Below are positions 55,800 through 63,523 of a stretch of 64,000 bases of DNA, piece by piece (the first letter of the stretch is position 1; every line of letters begins with the position of its first letter). Source of the stretch: JAVEYA01 sp034003745 (lineage in GTDB: Bacteria > Bacillota > Peptococcia > DRI-13 > PHAD01). The notes under the pieces are model-generated. The model did no database searches, was not told the DNA's origin, and saw only the letters and a program-made list of their open reading frames with translations. The position numbers and the translations under genes were made by a program. The stretch lies in contig JAVEYA010000002.1 of assembly GCA_034003745.1 (NCBI GenBank), positions 1-64,000 on the forward strand, in the 5' to 3' direction.

Positions 55800-55814
55800 A
55801 TGAATCAGTAAAGA

Positions 55815-55866
55815 TTAACAAAAAATAACAAAATTATTTTTTGTTAAGCAGGAAATAACTGTTATT
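55815..55866. repeat. Two AT-rich inverted repeats before the Spo0E-like gene
   Basis: TTAACAAAAAATAA / TTATTTTTTGTTAA is a perfect 14-bp stem with loop CAAAA (55815-55847); it may end the HAD transcript. AATAAC-T-GTTATT (55854-55866) is a second perfect palindrome and could be an operator. Confidence 0.6.
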
Positions 55867-55905
55867 CGTCGAAATATAGCAACATCAAGAAAAATGGAGG
55901 TAAAC

Positions 55906-56094
55906 ATGGGAGGGAAAGCTTTCGAGAAGAAGAACCTCGAACAGATTGAATTTCTCCGTTATGACTTGTACAAGCAGGTAAACAATAAAAGAGAAATGCT
56001 TTGTTCCAAGGAAGTGTATGAAGTCAGTAAGCGTCTGGACCAGCTGATTATCAAGCACATGTCTTCTCAGTCCGGGAAAGATCCGCAGCAATAG
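55906..56094 (+). CDS. Spo0E-like aspartyl-phosphate phosphatase
   Basis: A 62-residue protein of the Spo0E family, which removes phosphate from Spo0A-P and delays sporulation. The family pattern is seen as QIEFLRYDLYKQVN then SKEVYEVSKRLDQLIIKH, with the SQRLD signature motif in the variant form SKRLD. ATG 55906 is 5 nt from GGAGG. It supports an endospore-forming lineage. Confidence 0.85.
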   Translation: MGGKAFEKKNLEQIEFLRYDLYKQVNNKREMLCSKEVYEVSKRLDQLIIKHMSSQSGKDPQQ

Positions 56095-56138
56095 ACATAG
56101 ACGCGGAAATTAAGATTTAAACACGAATAAAAGAGGAT

Positions 56139-56190
56139 ATATCCCGAAAATGTCTAATTTACTATAATATTAGACACGGAAGGGATATTT
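56139..56190 (+). terminator. Nested terminator that contains the promoter and ribosome site of the next gene
   Basis: Outer stem ATATCCC / GGGATAT (56139-56145, 56182-56188), inner stem TGTCTAAT / ATTAGACA, then T7 running up to the vanY-like ATG. TATAAT (56163-56168) is in the loop, and the GGAAGGG ribosome site is partly in the right arm. Confidence 0.65.
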
Positions 56191-56194
56191 TTTT

Positions 56195-57058
56195 ATGCGT
56201 AAATACATAACAGGCATCATAATTATAGTGTGTGTATTCTTTCTGGCACTGGCGGCCGGACAGGCCACAGGCCTTTCTGTGACGCAGCTGTTTGCCGGAG
56301 AACAGGAAGGCTCTGCGGATGCCGTTGAGAATATGGATAATGTTGCTGAGCCTGCTGAGCCGGATTTACCCGAACCCCCGACGGAGCCGGAAGTGGAAAT
56401 GCCGCCCGAATACCCGCAGGGGCTTGCCTATGAGGATGTATTGGCCCTGATTAAGGAGCCCAATAAGAAAATGACGGAGAACCCCGACGCCATCCTGGCG
56501 CTGGTCAATAAAAACAATAACCTGGCGGCTGATTACGTTCCGGTCGGGATGGTTGAGCCCGCGGTGCCCTTTTCTTTCCAGAACGCCGATGAGAAACGCC
56601 TGATGCGGCCGGAGGCGGCGCAGGCCCTGGAGGAATTGTTTGCCGCCGCGACGGAAGCGGGGCATCAATTGGCCGCGGTTTCCGGTTTCCGCTCCTATGG
56701 GCGGCAGAAGTCCATTTTCTTGAATAATGTGCAGAAAAGCGGTTTCGAGCGGGCCAATTTCTTTTCCGCCCTGCCCGGACAAAGCGAGCACCAGACCGGC
56801 CTGGCCATGGACGTCAGTTCCGCGGCGGTGGGCTATAAGCTGGTGACGAATTTCGGAGAGACGCCGGAGGGAAGCTGGCTGAACGATAATGCTCATATTT
56901 TCGGCTTTATTATCCGGTACCCGCAGGATAAGACCGACCTCACCGGCTACCAGTATGAACCCTGGCATCTCCGCTTCGTGGGTGTGGACGCGGCCGCGGA
57001 AATAAATGCCCGGGGCTGGGTGCTGGAAGAATATCTGGCGGATTTGAACCAGACCTGA
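56195..57058 (+). CDS. D-Ala-D-Ala carboxypeptidase family protein (VanY/LdcB, M15B)
   Basis: A 287-residue cell-wall peptidase. An N-terminal membrane anchor or signal (about 7-27) precedes an acidic Pro/Glu-rich linker (35-70) and the M15B domain. Zinc and catalytic residues are in SEHQTGLAMDVSS and EPWHLRFVG; SGFRSYGRQ is the family's substrate loop. It trims peptidoglycan stem peptides; a role in vancomycin resistance need not follow. Transcription probably starts inside the terminator hairpin upstream. Confidence 0.9.
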   Translation: MRKYITGIIIIVCVFFLALAAGQATGLSVTQLFAGEQEGSADAVENMDNVAEPAEPDLPEPPTEPEVEMPPEYPQGLAYEDVLALIKEPNKKMTENPDAILALVNKNNNLAADYVPVGMVEPAVPFSFQNADEKRLMRPEAAQALEELFAAATEAGHQLAAVSGFRSYGRQKSIFLNNVQKSGFERANFFSALPGQSEHQTGLAMDVSSAAVGYKLVTNFGETPEGSWLNDNAHIFGFIIRYPQDKTDLTGYQYEPWHLRFVGVDAAAEINARGWVLEEYLADLNQT

Positions 57059-57064
57059 TTTTTT

Positions 57065-57100
57065 GGGACACGGGAAGCAAGGGGACGGTTCCTCTGCTTC
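57065..57100. repeat. GGGGACGG-type palindromic element, copy iii
   Basis: GGGACACGG then GAAGCA ... TGCTTC arms around AGGGGACGGTTCCTC; shares the core of copies i and ii but has different arms. Confidence 0.6.
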
Positions 57101-57127
57101 TGTCATTCTGAGCTTGCGAAGAATCCT
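57101..57127. repeat. Dispersed palindromic repeat, copy g (one arm)
   Basis: TGTCATTCTGAGCTTGCG then AAGAATCCT, directly attached to the preceding element; the mirror arm is missing. Confidence 0.7.
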
Positions 57128-57136
57128 GATAGATTT

Positions 57137-57164
57137 GGCCTTAAGACTGCGCGGTCTTAAGGCC
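57137..57164. repeat. Perfect 11-bp inverted repeat abutting a -35 box
   Basis: GGCCTTAAGAC / GTCTTAAGGCC with loop TGCGCG. It ends exactly where TTGACT begins, so it could be an operator for the isomerase gene or the vanY-like gene's transcript end. Confidence 0.65.
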
Positions 57165-57193
57165 TTGACTTTTCTAAAGGGAAGTAATATTAT
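57165..57193 (+). promoter_or_regulatory. Sigma-A promoter of the isomerase gene
   Basis: TTGACT (57165-57170), 17 bp, TATTAT (57188-57193). Confidence 0.65.
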
Positions 57194-57221
57194 AATGGTA
57201 GTACCAAAGAAAGAGGAAAAA

Positions 57222-58037
57222 ATGAATAGGGAATTCAAACTGGGGATGTTCTCCTGGTTCGGCTATATCCTACCGCTGCCGGAACGTCTCCGTTTAATTC
57301 AGCAAGCAGGCTTTGCGTCCATTTCTCTGTGGTGGGAAGATGAGTATACGCCGGCGCTGATAAAAAAAGAGCATTTTGCCGCTCTGGTCCGGGAGGCCGG
57401 GCTTTTCTTCGAGAATATCCACGCGCCTTTTATAAATACCAATGATTTGTGGAGCGCCGATAAGGCAGCGCGGGAGAAGGCGGTGCAGCAGTATTTGACC
57501 TGGCTGGAGGACTGCGCCCAATATGCTATACCGCTCCTGGTCATGCACCTGACCGAAGGAGACGAACCGCCGGAGGCCAATAAATACGGACTGGAGAGCA
57601 TGATGGCGTTGGTTCGTGGAGCGGAAGAACGCAGCGTAAAAATCGCCGTTGAAAATACCCGGCGCACCAACCATGTTTCTTTTGTGCTGAACGAGATTCC
57701 CTCGGATTATTTAGGCTTATGCTATGACAGCTCTCACGCCCGGTTATGCCCGGATAGGGGGGAGACCCTGCTGAACCGGTTCGGCCAACGGTTGTTGGCG
57801 ACGCATTTGTCGGATAATGACGGCAAAGAGGACAGACATTGGGTTCCAGGAAATGGAATAATTAACTGGAATTCTTTGATGAATAAGTTTATAATGAATA
57901 ATTACACAGGGTACTTAACTTTGGAAGTTGCGGCGGACCCGGAAGAACGCAAAGGACCGCCGGAAGTCTTCGTCCAGAAAGCGTTTCAAAGATTGACCGG
58001 AATCCGGCAGGCTAACCCGGCCGATCGGTCAAAGTAA
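57222..58037 (+). CDS. Sugar phosphate isomerase/epimerase family protein (TIM barrel)
   Basis: A 271-residue AP-endonuclease-2/xylose isomerase-like barrel. Metal-binding positions are suggested by ENIHAPF, MHLTEGDEP, VENTRRTNH, CYDSSHARL, THLSDNDGKEDRHWVPGNG and LTLEV near the C terminus, as in the family. The substrate is unknown. ATG 57222 is downstream of the predicted transcript start (about 57200); the longer open frame upstream crosses the repeat elements and the promoter. Confidence 0.85.
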   Translation: MNREFKLGMFSWFGYILPLPERLRLIQQAGFASISLWWEDEYTPALIKKEHFAALVREAGLFFENIHAPFINTNDLWSADKAAREKAVQQYLTWLEDCAQYAIPLLVMHLTEGDEPPEANKYGLESMMALVRGAEERSVKIAVENTRRTNHVSFVLNEIPSDYLGLCYDSSHARLCPDRGETLLNRFGQRLLATHLSDNDGKEDRHWVPGNGIINWNSLMNKFIMNNYTGYLTLEVAADPEERKGPPEVFVQKAFQRLTGIRQANPADRSK

Positions 58038-58111
58038 AAAATACAATTGAATAGCAGTAGGAATTGTCAGAAGCGTAACACAGCAATTCGACGCTTATCA
58101 CAATTCCGTAA

Positions 58112-58265
58112 GGCAACAGGTGCTCGTCAGAGATAATAGGGAACCGGGTGAGAGTCCCGGACGGACGCGCCGCTGTAAATGGGGAGGGCTTTTCCAAGGA
58201 CCACTGGAGCAATCCGGGAAGGGGAAAAGACCGCTGATCCTAAGTCAGAAAACCTGCCTGTCGCC
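58112..58265 (+). ncRNA. Cobalamin (B12) riboswitch
   Basis: All conserved elements are present in order: P1 (GGCAACAGG 58112-58120 with CCTGTCGCC 58257-58265, one mismatch), the GTGCTCGTCAGAGATAATAG-type start, GGGAACCGGGTGAGAGTCCCGG, the GACGCGCCGCTGTAA core, the CCACTGG and CCGGGAAGG arms, and the B12 box AAGTCAGAAAACCTGCC (58242-58258). It controls the operon that follows, through the terminator at 58330. Confidence 0.95.
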
Positions 58266-58329
58266 GGAGTGTATTTAACCTTCGCGAGAGAGGGGGAACG
58301 CTGATGTCCTACATTTGGGTAAAAGCATG

Positions 58330-58366
58330 GCCTTAGTTTCTCGTCACGAGGAACTAAGGCTTTTTT
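58330..58366 (+). terminator. Riboswitch-controlled intrinsic terminator
   Basis: GCCTTAGTT-T-CTCG / CGAG-G-AACTAAGGC, 14-bp stem with one G-U pair and loop TCA, then TTTTTT. Expected to form when cobalamin is bound, shutting the operon off. Confidence 0.92.
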
Positions 58367-58415
58367 ACTGACGGACACTAAGAGAAAACAATTGAAAACA
58401 GGGGGTAAAAGTAAG

Positions 58416-61400
58416 ATGAATTTGTTTACCTTGAGAAAAAGCCGTGGGCTGTTGGCAGGATTGTTGCTGATGACCCTGTTGGCGACAATGATATTTCCCG
58501 GCGCAGTCTTGGCGGCCGAACCTTACGATACGTATAACAATTTAGCTCTGCAGGCGGTACGCAACAATTACGGATTGTACCAGGGCGGAACTCCTGTTAC
58601 TTCCAGTCATTATACAAACTTTGGCGCTTATGGCGCTTATGTGCTGGACAAAGCCGGTATCAACCTGACGGAATGGGCTCATGAAGGGACGAGCTTTGCC
58701 GATAGTATATCTGCCCTGATAGATGAAACGATAGCTGGTCCATCTTCCGCTAACCGTGTGGCTTATGAATATTTAGCGGCTAAGGAAATGGGAGACAGTA
58801 GAGCAGACTCCTTACTGGTTATTCTGACTAACAGACAGACTACCCGCGGAGATGGCTCTTTTGACGATAATATTTATAGCAATATGCCCGCATTTGACGC
58901 CTTAGCCCGGACCGGGGATATCGCCGAACTTGATACGGCGGCAGCTATAATATATCTCTTGGGAACTCAGGATGATGCCAGTGGAGCGTGGGGTTCACCC
59001 GGATATCCGGATATTGCCGTAACAGCCCAGGCGGTGCGGGCCTTGCTGGCTTTAGAACCTCTGGCCGGGGGGGACGCCCTTAGCGTTCAGACAGCTATCG
59101 GTAATGGTGTGAGTTGGTTGCAAAGTTGTCAGCAGGATGACGGCAGCTTTTCTGCCCCGAGTTGGGACCCGCTGATTGATACTGTGGAAGCCCTGCTGAC
59201 GATGAAGGCTTTGGGTTTGTCGCTGGATACCTGGAAAGAAGGTGGCAAGAGCGCCGTTGATTACATGCGGGACGATGCGTTAAATGATGATGGTACGTTT
59301 GGCGGCAGCGGCAACCTATATGATAACACTATGGCCCTGGAAGCATACCTGCTTTTGGACGCTGCCATACCGGAAGATAAGACCTTGGCTTTAACCATTT
59401 CACCCAAGACAGTGGATTTGGCGATCGATGAAGAGCAGGCTTTTACTGCTGAAGCCTTTTTAGCCAATGGTTCAAAAAAGGATGTGACCAGTGACGCTGA
59501 TTGGGCTGTAAGTGATCCGGCTATTGCAGAATTGACGGAGGATGGGGACAGCGTTACAGTTGGCCGTATGATTGCCGGTGATTTCCAGGTTACGGCTGCT
59601 TATCAGGGGCTCAGCGCCGCGGTTTCTGTAGGGCTTGCTGCAGACCCTAGTCTGGCTGGGGTAACGGTTAGAATTGAGGGACCGAATTATACTATTCTGC
59701 CTGATACAGTTATTTATGCTCCGCCTGGCTCCAGTTATACTCAGGTACTGGTGGCCGGCGCAGATGATAATGACTATACTGTGGATGAGACCGGAGGGTT
59801 CGTAAATGCCATTAACGGAATAGGGGCTCCCGTTTATTGGCTGGTAGCTCCTTGGCAAAGCAGCGGCTATAATAATGGTGATTGGTTTACGATGTCGGCT
59901 AACGGGTCCTCCAATACCGGCGTAGCGGTATTATCTGCTTCTGCAAGGCAACCTGGTGAATCCATCACCGTGACCGTAACCTATAAAGACAATGAAGATA
60001 TGAGCGGCGACCCGGTTGCGGGGGATACAGCAGATGGTATGCCGGTGGAGGGAGCTAAGGTAATCTATTATACGGCGGCAAATTACCAAACTCCTACGGA
60101 AGCAGGGATTACGGATGCCAATGGGCAGTTAACCTTTTCTATCGGAACCGCCGGAACCTATTATGTGGCCGCGGATAAGACAAACACGGGTGTTTGGCCG
60201 GATCCAGACGATGGTCTAGTCAGAACGGCAGCCCAGACAGTTGTGGTCAGCAGCGGAGGCGGACATACGTCCGGGACTCCCGTCCGTATTGAGGTCGTTG
60301 GAAAAAATGGGAAGACCTTGTATGCCCGACGTACCGTTTATTTGGAAGGTGAGGATTACAGAAATGCCAGGGGAGATAAAATTGGCTTAAGTCCGGTGGA
60401 GGCGCTGGATAAAACGGGTCTGAGCTACGACTACGATTCCATCAGCTATATTCATACGATTGCCGGACTGGCGCCGGAGGGTCTGAACGGCTGGATGGTC
60501 AAAGTCAATGGGACTTCATTGAAAGATGCGGCATATAAAGAAAAATTATCCTCCAATGACCTGGTCGTCTGGTTCTACAGCACCGATTCGGGCAATCTCG
60601 CCGGTATGAGTGGTCCGAATCCCCAGCAGAATAAGACCGGCGATCAGTTGATCACGGATGCGCTGAAAGATAATAAAGAAGTCGTCATTGATCTGGCAAA
60701 ACAGGCCAACGGTTTGTTGCAACTAAAGCCGGAAACGGTACAAAAACTGGCGGAGGCGCAAAAGCCCCTGAATATAAGCGGTAAGGGACTGGAAATAGCC
60801 ATGACGCCGCAAGCCCTGGGTACTGAACAAGTCCAGGCCGCTTTAGAGGGGGGCGCTGCTGCTTTGCAGCTTGGCATCAAAGAAGTCACTTCCGCGGAAA
60901 AACAGGAAATCCTGACCGGCGCTAAGCTGGGCCAGTCCACCGGCATTTTCGAGATTGGCGGCAAGATTTTCGACCTCTCTGCTGAACTGATCAGCACAGA
61001 CAGCGAGGGCAATCAGATAACAGAAAGAATCAGCAGTTTCGGCGAACCGGTTCCGGTGACCTTAGACCTGTCCGGGCTGAATCTGACGGGGGAAGATAGT
61101 GCTCAGCTGACGGCGGTACGCTATGAAAAAGACGCCGCGGGGAAGATCATTCCGGTAAAATTAGGCGGAAGTTATGATCCTGAAACAAAGGTATTCACCT
61201 TCTATACGGAGAAGTTCAGCTATTACGGTATTGCCAAAGCAGAGAAATTGGTGACGGTGAGCATGGGTATCGACAAGCTGACTGTCACGATTAACGGTAA
61301 GCGGGGCTATACCGATGCCCCCCCTGTCTTACTGAATAACCGCACCATGGCGCCCCTGCGCTTTATCGCCGAGACCCTGGGCGCCCAGGTACAATGGCTG

Positions 61401-61598
61401 GCGGAGAGCCGGACGGCGGAAATCAGGTTGGATGGACAGACCCTGCGGCTGGTGGCGGAGGAACTTGTACCGGGAATGGATACGCCTGCCACCATCAAAA
61501 GCGCGCGCCTACTCGTACCGTTACGCTATATCTCCGAAGCCCTGGGAGCCAGGGTAACCTGGTTCGCGGCTGAACAACGCATCGAGCTGGTGTACTGA
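58416..61598 (+). CDS. Large secreted transcobalamin-like protein with alpha-barrel, DUF4430 and stalk domains
   Basis: A 1060-residue exported protein under B12 riboswitch control. A signal peptide ends at VLA-AEP (about residue 33). Residues 33-325 look like an alpha/alpha-barrel of prenyltransferase/intrinsic-factor type, with QDDASGAWG, QQDDGSFSAP and NDDGTFGG repeats. Residues 326-410 form an Ig-like (BIG2-type) domain. Residues 414-610 are beta-rich with a carboxypeptidase-regulatory-like part (VEGAKVIYY ... GITDANGQLTFSI). Residues 620-728 form a DUF4430-like domain. Residues 945-1060 form a copper-amine-oxidase-N-like pair (NNRTMAPLRFIAETLGA). Animal intrinsic factor joins an alpha-barrel and a DUF4430-like beta domain to hold B12, so corrinoid capture is inferred. 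ATG 58416 follows AGGGGGT. Confidence 0.8.
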   Translation: MNLFTLRKSRGLLAGLLLMTLLATMIFPGAVLAAEPYDTYNNLALQAVRNNYGLYQGGTPVTSSHYTNFGAYGAYVLDKAGINLTEWAHEGTSFADSISALIDETIAGPSSANRVAYEYLAAKEMGDSRADSLLVILTNRQTTRGDGSFDDNIYSNMPAFDALARTGDIAELDTAAAIIYLLGTQDDASGAWGSPGYPDIAVTAQAVRALLALEPLAGGDALSVQTAIGNGVSWLQSCQQDDGSFSAPSWDPLIDTVEALLTMKALGLSLDTWKEGGKSAVDYMRDDALNDDGTFGGSGNLYDNTMALEAYLLLDAAIPEDKTLALTISPKTVDLAIDEEQAFTAEAFLANGSKKDVTSDADWAVSDPAIAELTEDGDSVTVGRMIAGDFQVTAAYQGLSAAVSVGLAADPSLAGVTVRIEGPNYTILPDTVIYAPPGSSYTQVLVAGADDNDYTVDETGGFVNAINGIGAPVYWLVAPWQSSGYNNGDWFTMSANGSSNTGVAVLSASARQPGESITVTVTYKDNEDMSGDPVAGDTADGMPVEGAKVIYYTAANYQTPTEAGITDANGQLTFSIGTAGTYYVAADKTNTGVWPDPDDGLVRTAAQTVVVSSGGGHTSGTPVRIEVVGKNGKTLYARRTVYLEGEDYRNARGDKIGLSPVEALDKTGLSYDYDSISYIHTIAGLAPEGLNGWMVKVNGTSLKDAAYKEKLSSNDLVVWFYSTDSGNLAGMSGPNPQQNKTGDQLITDALKDNKEVVIDLAKQANGLLQLKPETVQKLAEAQKPLNISGKGLEIAMTPQALGTEQVQAALEGGAAALQLGIKEVTSAEKQEILTGAKLGQSTGIFEIGGKIFDLSAELISTDSEGNQITERISSFGEPVPVTLDLSGLNLTGEDSAQLTAVRYEKDAAGKIIPVKLGGSYDPETKVFTFYTEKFSYYGIAKAEKLVTVSMGIDKLTVTINGKRGYTDAPPVLLNNRTMAPLRFIAETLGAQVQWLAESRTAEIRLDGQTLRLVAEELVPGMDTPATIKSARLLVPLRYISEALGARVTWFAAEQRIELVY

Positions 61599-61632
61599 AA
61601 TCAATAACTTAGAATAACAATAAGAGGTTGTT

Positions 61633-62601
61633 ATGAGAAAATTTATTTTTCCATTATTACTAAGTATTTTGCTGCTTGTTCCTGCCTGCGGAGGGGAGGG
61701 GGGAAGCAACCCCGCCTCCCCCGCGGTTGGAAACATTACCTATCTGATTACGCAAAATTACGGCGCTGAGACGGTGCTGGAAGAGGCGGTATCCTATCAG
61801 CCTGACCGAAGCGTAATGGAGGGCCTCTTTGCCACAAAAGCTGAAGTGGAGACTGCTTACGGCGGTGACTTCGTCAGCGTCATCAACGGACTCAGCACGC
61901 AGAACAGCGGTCTCACCGGGGAGAGATACGACTGGTTCTATTATGTCAATGGGATTTTTGCCGACGTCGGCGCGCTGGATTATCTGCTCCTGCCCGGGGA
62001 TCAGATCTGGTGGGATTATCATCCCTGGAAAGTTTCCCAGGGGACGCCCGCTGTCGTCGGCTGTTGGCCGGAGCCTTTTTTGCATGGTTTCCGGGGCAAG
62101 GTGAAGGAGACGGTTGTTTTGCCTGTACCCTCCATGGCGGAGCAGGGCAAGAAACTGCAAGCTGCTCTGCAGGAACTGGGCGTCCAATCTACGGCTGTAC
62201 GGGAGCTGGATGGAACGTCGGCGGAAGAATTGGGAGCAAGGAAGGGTCCCATTATCGCGGTGGGGGCCTGGCCCGAACTGGCCCGGTATAAGTGGCTGGC
62301 GGAATTCAATGAAGCCTGGCGGCGCAACGGCACATTCCTGCATTTCAGCGCGGACGGCCTGGAATTACTGGACCACAGCGGGCAAGTGGTTAGGACTGTT
62401 CAAGGTTCGGCCGGCGTAATCATGGCCACTGCCGAGGGGAACGGGGACGACAGTCCTTTGTGGATAGTTACGGGCAGCGACGCGCAGGGGACGGCAGCTG
62501 CCCTGGATATATTAATCGAGCAGCCGGAGAAAATAAAGGCGGCCTACAGTATCGTCATCCTGCCGGATGAGGTTATGAAGCTGCCGGCAATGAGGGAATA
62601 G
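61633..62601 (+). CDS. DUF4430-domain lipoprotein
   Basis: A 322-residue lipoprotein: signal with lipobox LLVPAC (Cys19), then a DUF4430 domain (about 35-120, VMEGLFATKAEVETAYGGDFVSVINGLS, DWFYYVNGIFADVGALDYLLLPGDQIWWDYH), then a second domain (125-322) of unknown fold ending with DILIEQPEKIKAAYSIVILPDEV. It follows the transcobalamin-like gene by 34 nt and precedes ecfT by 7 nt. It probably hands substrate from the surface protein to the ECF transporter, an inference from order and domain. Confidence 0.82.
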   Translation: MRKFIFPLLLSILLLVPACGGEGGSNPASPAVGNITYLITQNYGAETVLEEAVSYQPDRSVMEGLFATKAEVETAYGGDFVSVINGLSTQNSGLTGERYDWFYYVNGIFADVGALDYLLLPGDQIWWDYHPWKVSQGTPAVVGCWPEPFLHGFRGKVKETVVLPVPSMAEQGKKLQAALQELGVQSTAVRELDGTSAEELGARKGPIIAVGAWPELARYKWLAEFNEAWRRNGTFLHFSADGLELLDHSGQVVRTVQGSAGVIMATAEGNGDDSPLWIVTGSDAQGTAAALDILIEQPEKIKAAYSIVILPDEVMKLPAMRE

Positions 62602-62608
62602 CAAAGGC

Positions 62609-63523
62609 ATGTACGCTTACCAAGAAAAAAATACGCTCTTTCAAAGCCTGCGTACGGAAGTGGCCTTGCTTTACGTAGCCATTCTGGTCTTCCTTGCGCT
62701 CTTTTTCTCGCATCCTTTGTTTTTACTGGCTTTATTGCTTGCGCTGAATGTAGTAATCTTTTCGGCGGGAATTATGCGGGAATGGCTGGTTTACCTGAAA
62801 TTCACCCTGCTTTTGACGGCGTTGATTATTCTGGTTAATACGCTGTTCGTACAGGAAGGGGCGACGGTGCTCTTGCGCAGCCCGCGGCTTCCGCTTATCG
62901 GCACGGTCCGCATTACCTGGGAAGCGTTGTGCTTTGGCGTAGGGATGGGCCTGCGGCTCGTCGTGATGACCGGTGCGTTTTGCCTGTTGACGTATGCCGT
63001 ACATCCCGACCGCATCCTGCAGACATTGGGCGGAGGCAACAGCAAAATCCTGCTGACATTGAGTATTTCCATACGCCTGCTGCCGCTGGCGGCCGCCGAC
63101 TTTACGCGGATTACGGAAGCACAGCGCTGCCGGGGCGTCAATTTTCAGGTCCGGGGCCTGGACGCCAAAATTAGAAAATATATTCCGGTTTTCAATACCG
63201 TTTTGCTGTCCAGTTTGGAACGTTCTTTTCAGTTGGCGGAGTCGCTGCAGTCCAGGGGCTACGGGGCCGGACGCAGAACTTTCCTGCGCGAATCCTTGTG
63301 GCGTATCCGGGATTACCTGGTGCTGGCGGCGCTGCTTTTAGCCGTAGTCTATGCGGTACTGTTGTTCTTCACAGGCTGGGGTGTCTACAGCTACTATCCC
63401 CGGCTGCAGCCGGTTACCGGGGAGGAAATGATTCTGGCTGCCGGGCTGGCGCTGTTTTTCCTGTTTCCGGCAATCTTGAATTGGGGGTGGGTCCGTTGGC
63501 GCTTCTTGAGATTGAAAATCTGA
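62609..63523 (+). CDS. ecfT: ECF transporter transmembrane subunit EcfT
   Basis: Energy-coupling scaffold of 304 residues with about six membrane segments. The two cytoplasmic Ala-Arg-Gly-type coupling motifs are AQRCRGVNF and LQSRGYGAGRR, which dock to the ATPases. It overlaps the following ATPase gene by 28 nt. The riboswitch and DUF4430 genes upstream indicate a cobalamin or corrinoid transporter rather than a general-purpose ECF module. No substrate-binding S component is in the window; it may lie downstream. Confidence 0.9.
   Translation: MYAYQEKNTLFQSLRTEVALLYVAILVFLALFFSHPLFLLALLLALNVVIFSAGIMREWLVYLKFTLLLTALIILVNTLFVQEGATVLLRSPRLPLIGTVRITWEALCFGVGMGLRLVVMTGAFCLLTYAVHPDRILQTLGGGNSKILLTLSISIRLLPLAAADFTRITEAQRCRGVNFQVRGLDAKIRKYIPVFNTVLLSSLERSFQLAESLQSRGYGAGRRTFLRESLWRIRDYLVLAALLLAVVYAVLLFFTGWGVYSYYPRLQPVTGEEMILAAGLALFFLFPAILNWGWVRWRFLRLKI

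Noticed and set aside
57063..57221. N-terminal extension of the TIM-barrel isomerase
   Set aside because: It runs through two repeat elements and the -35/-10 promoter, upstream of the likely transcript start.
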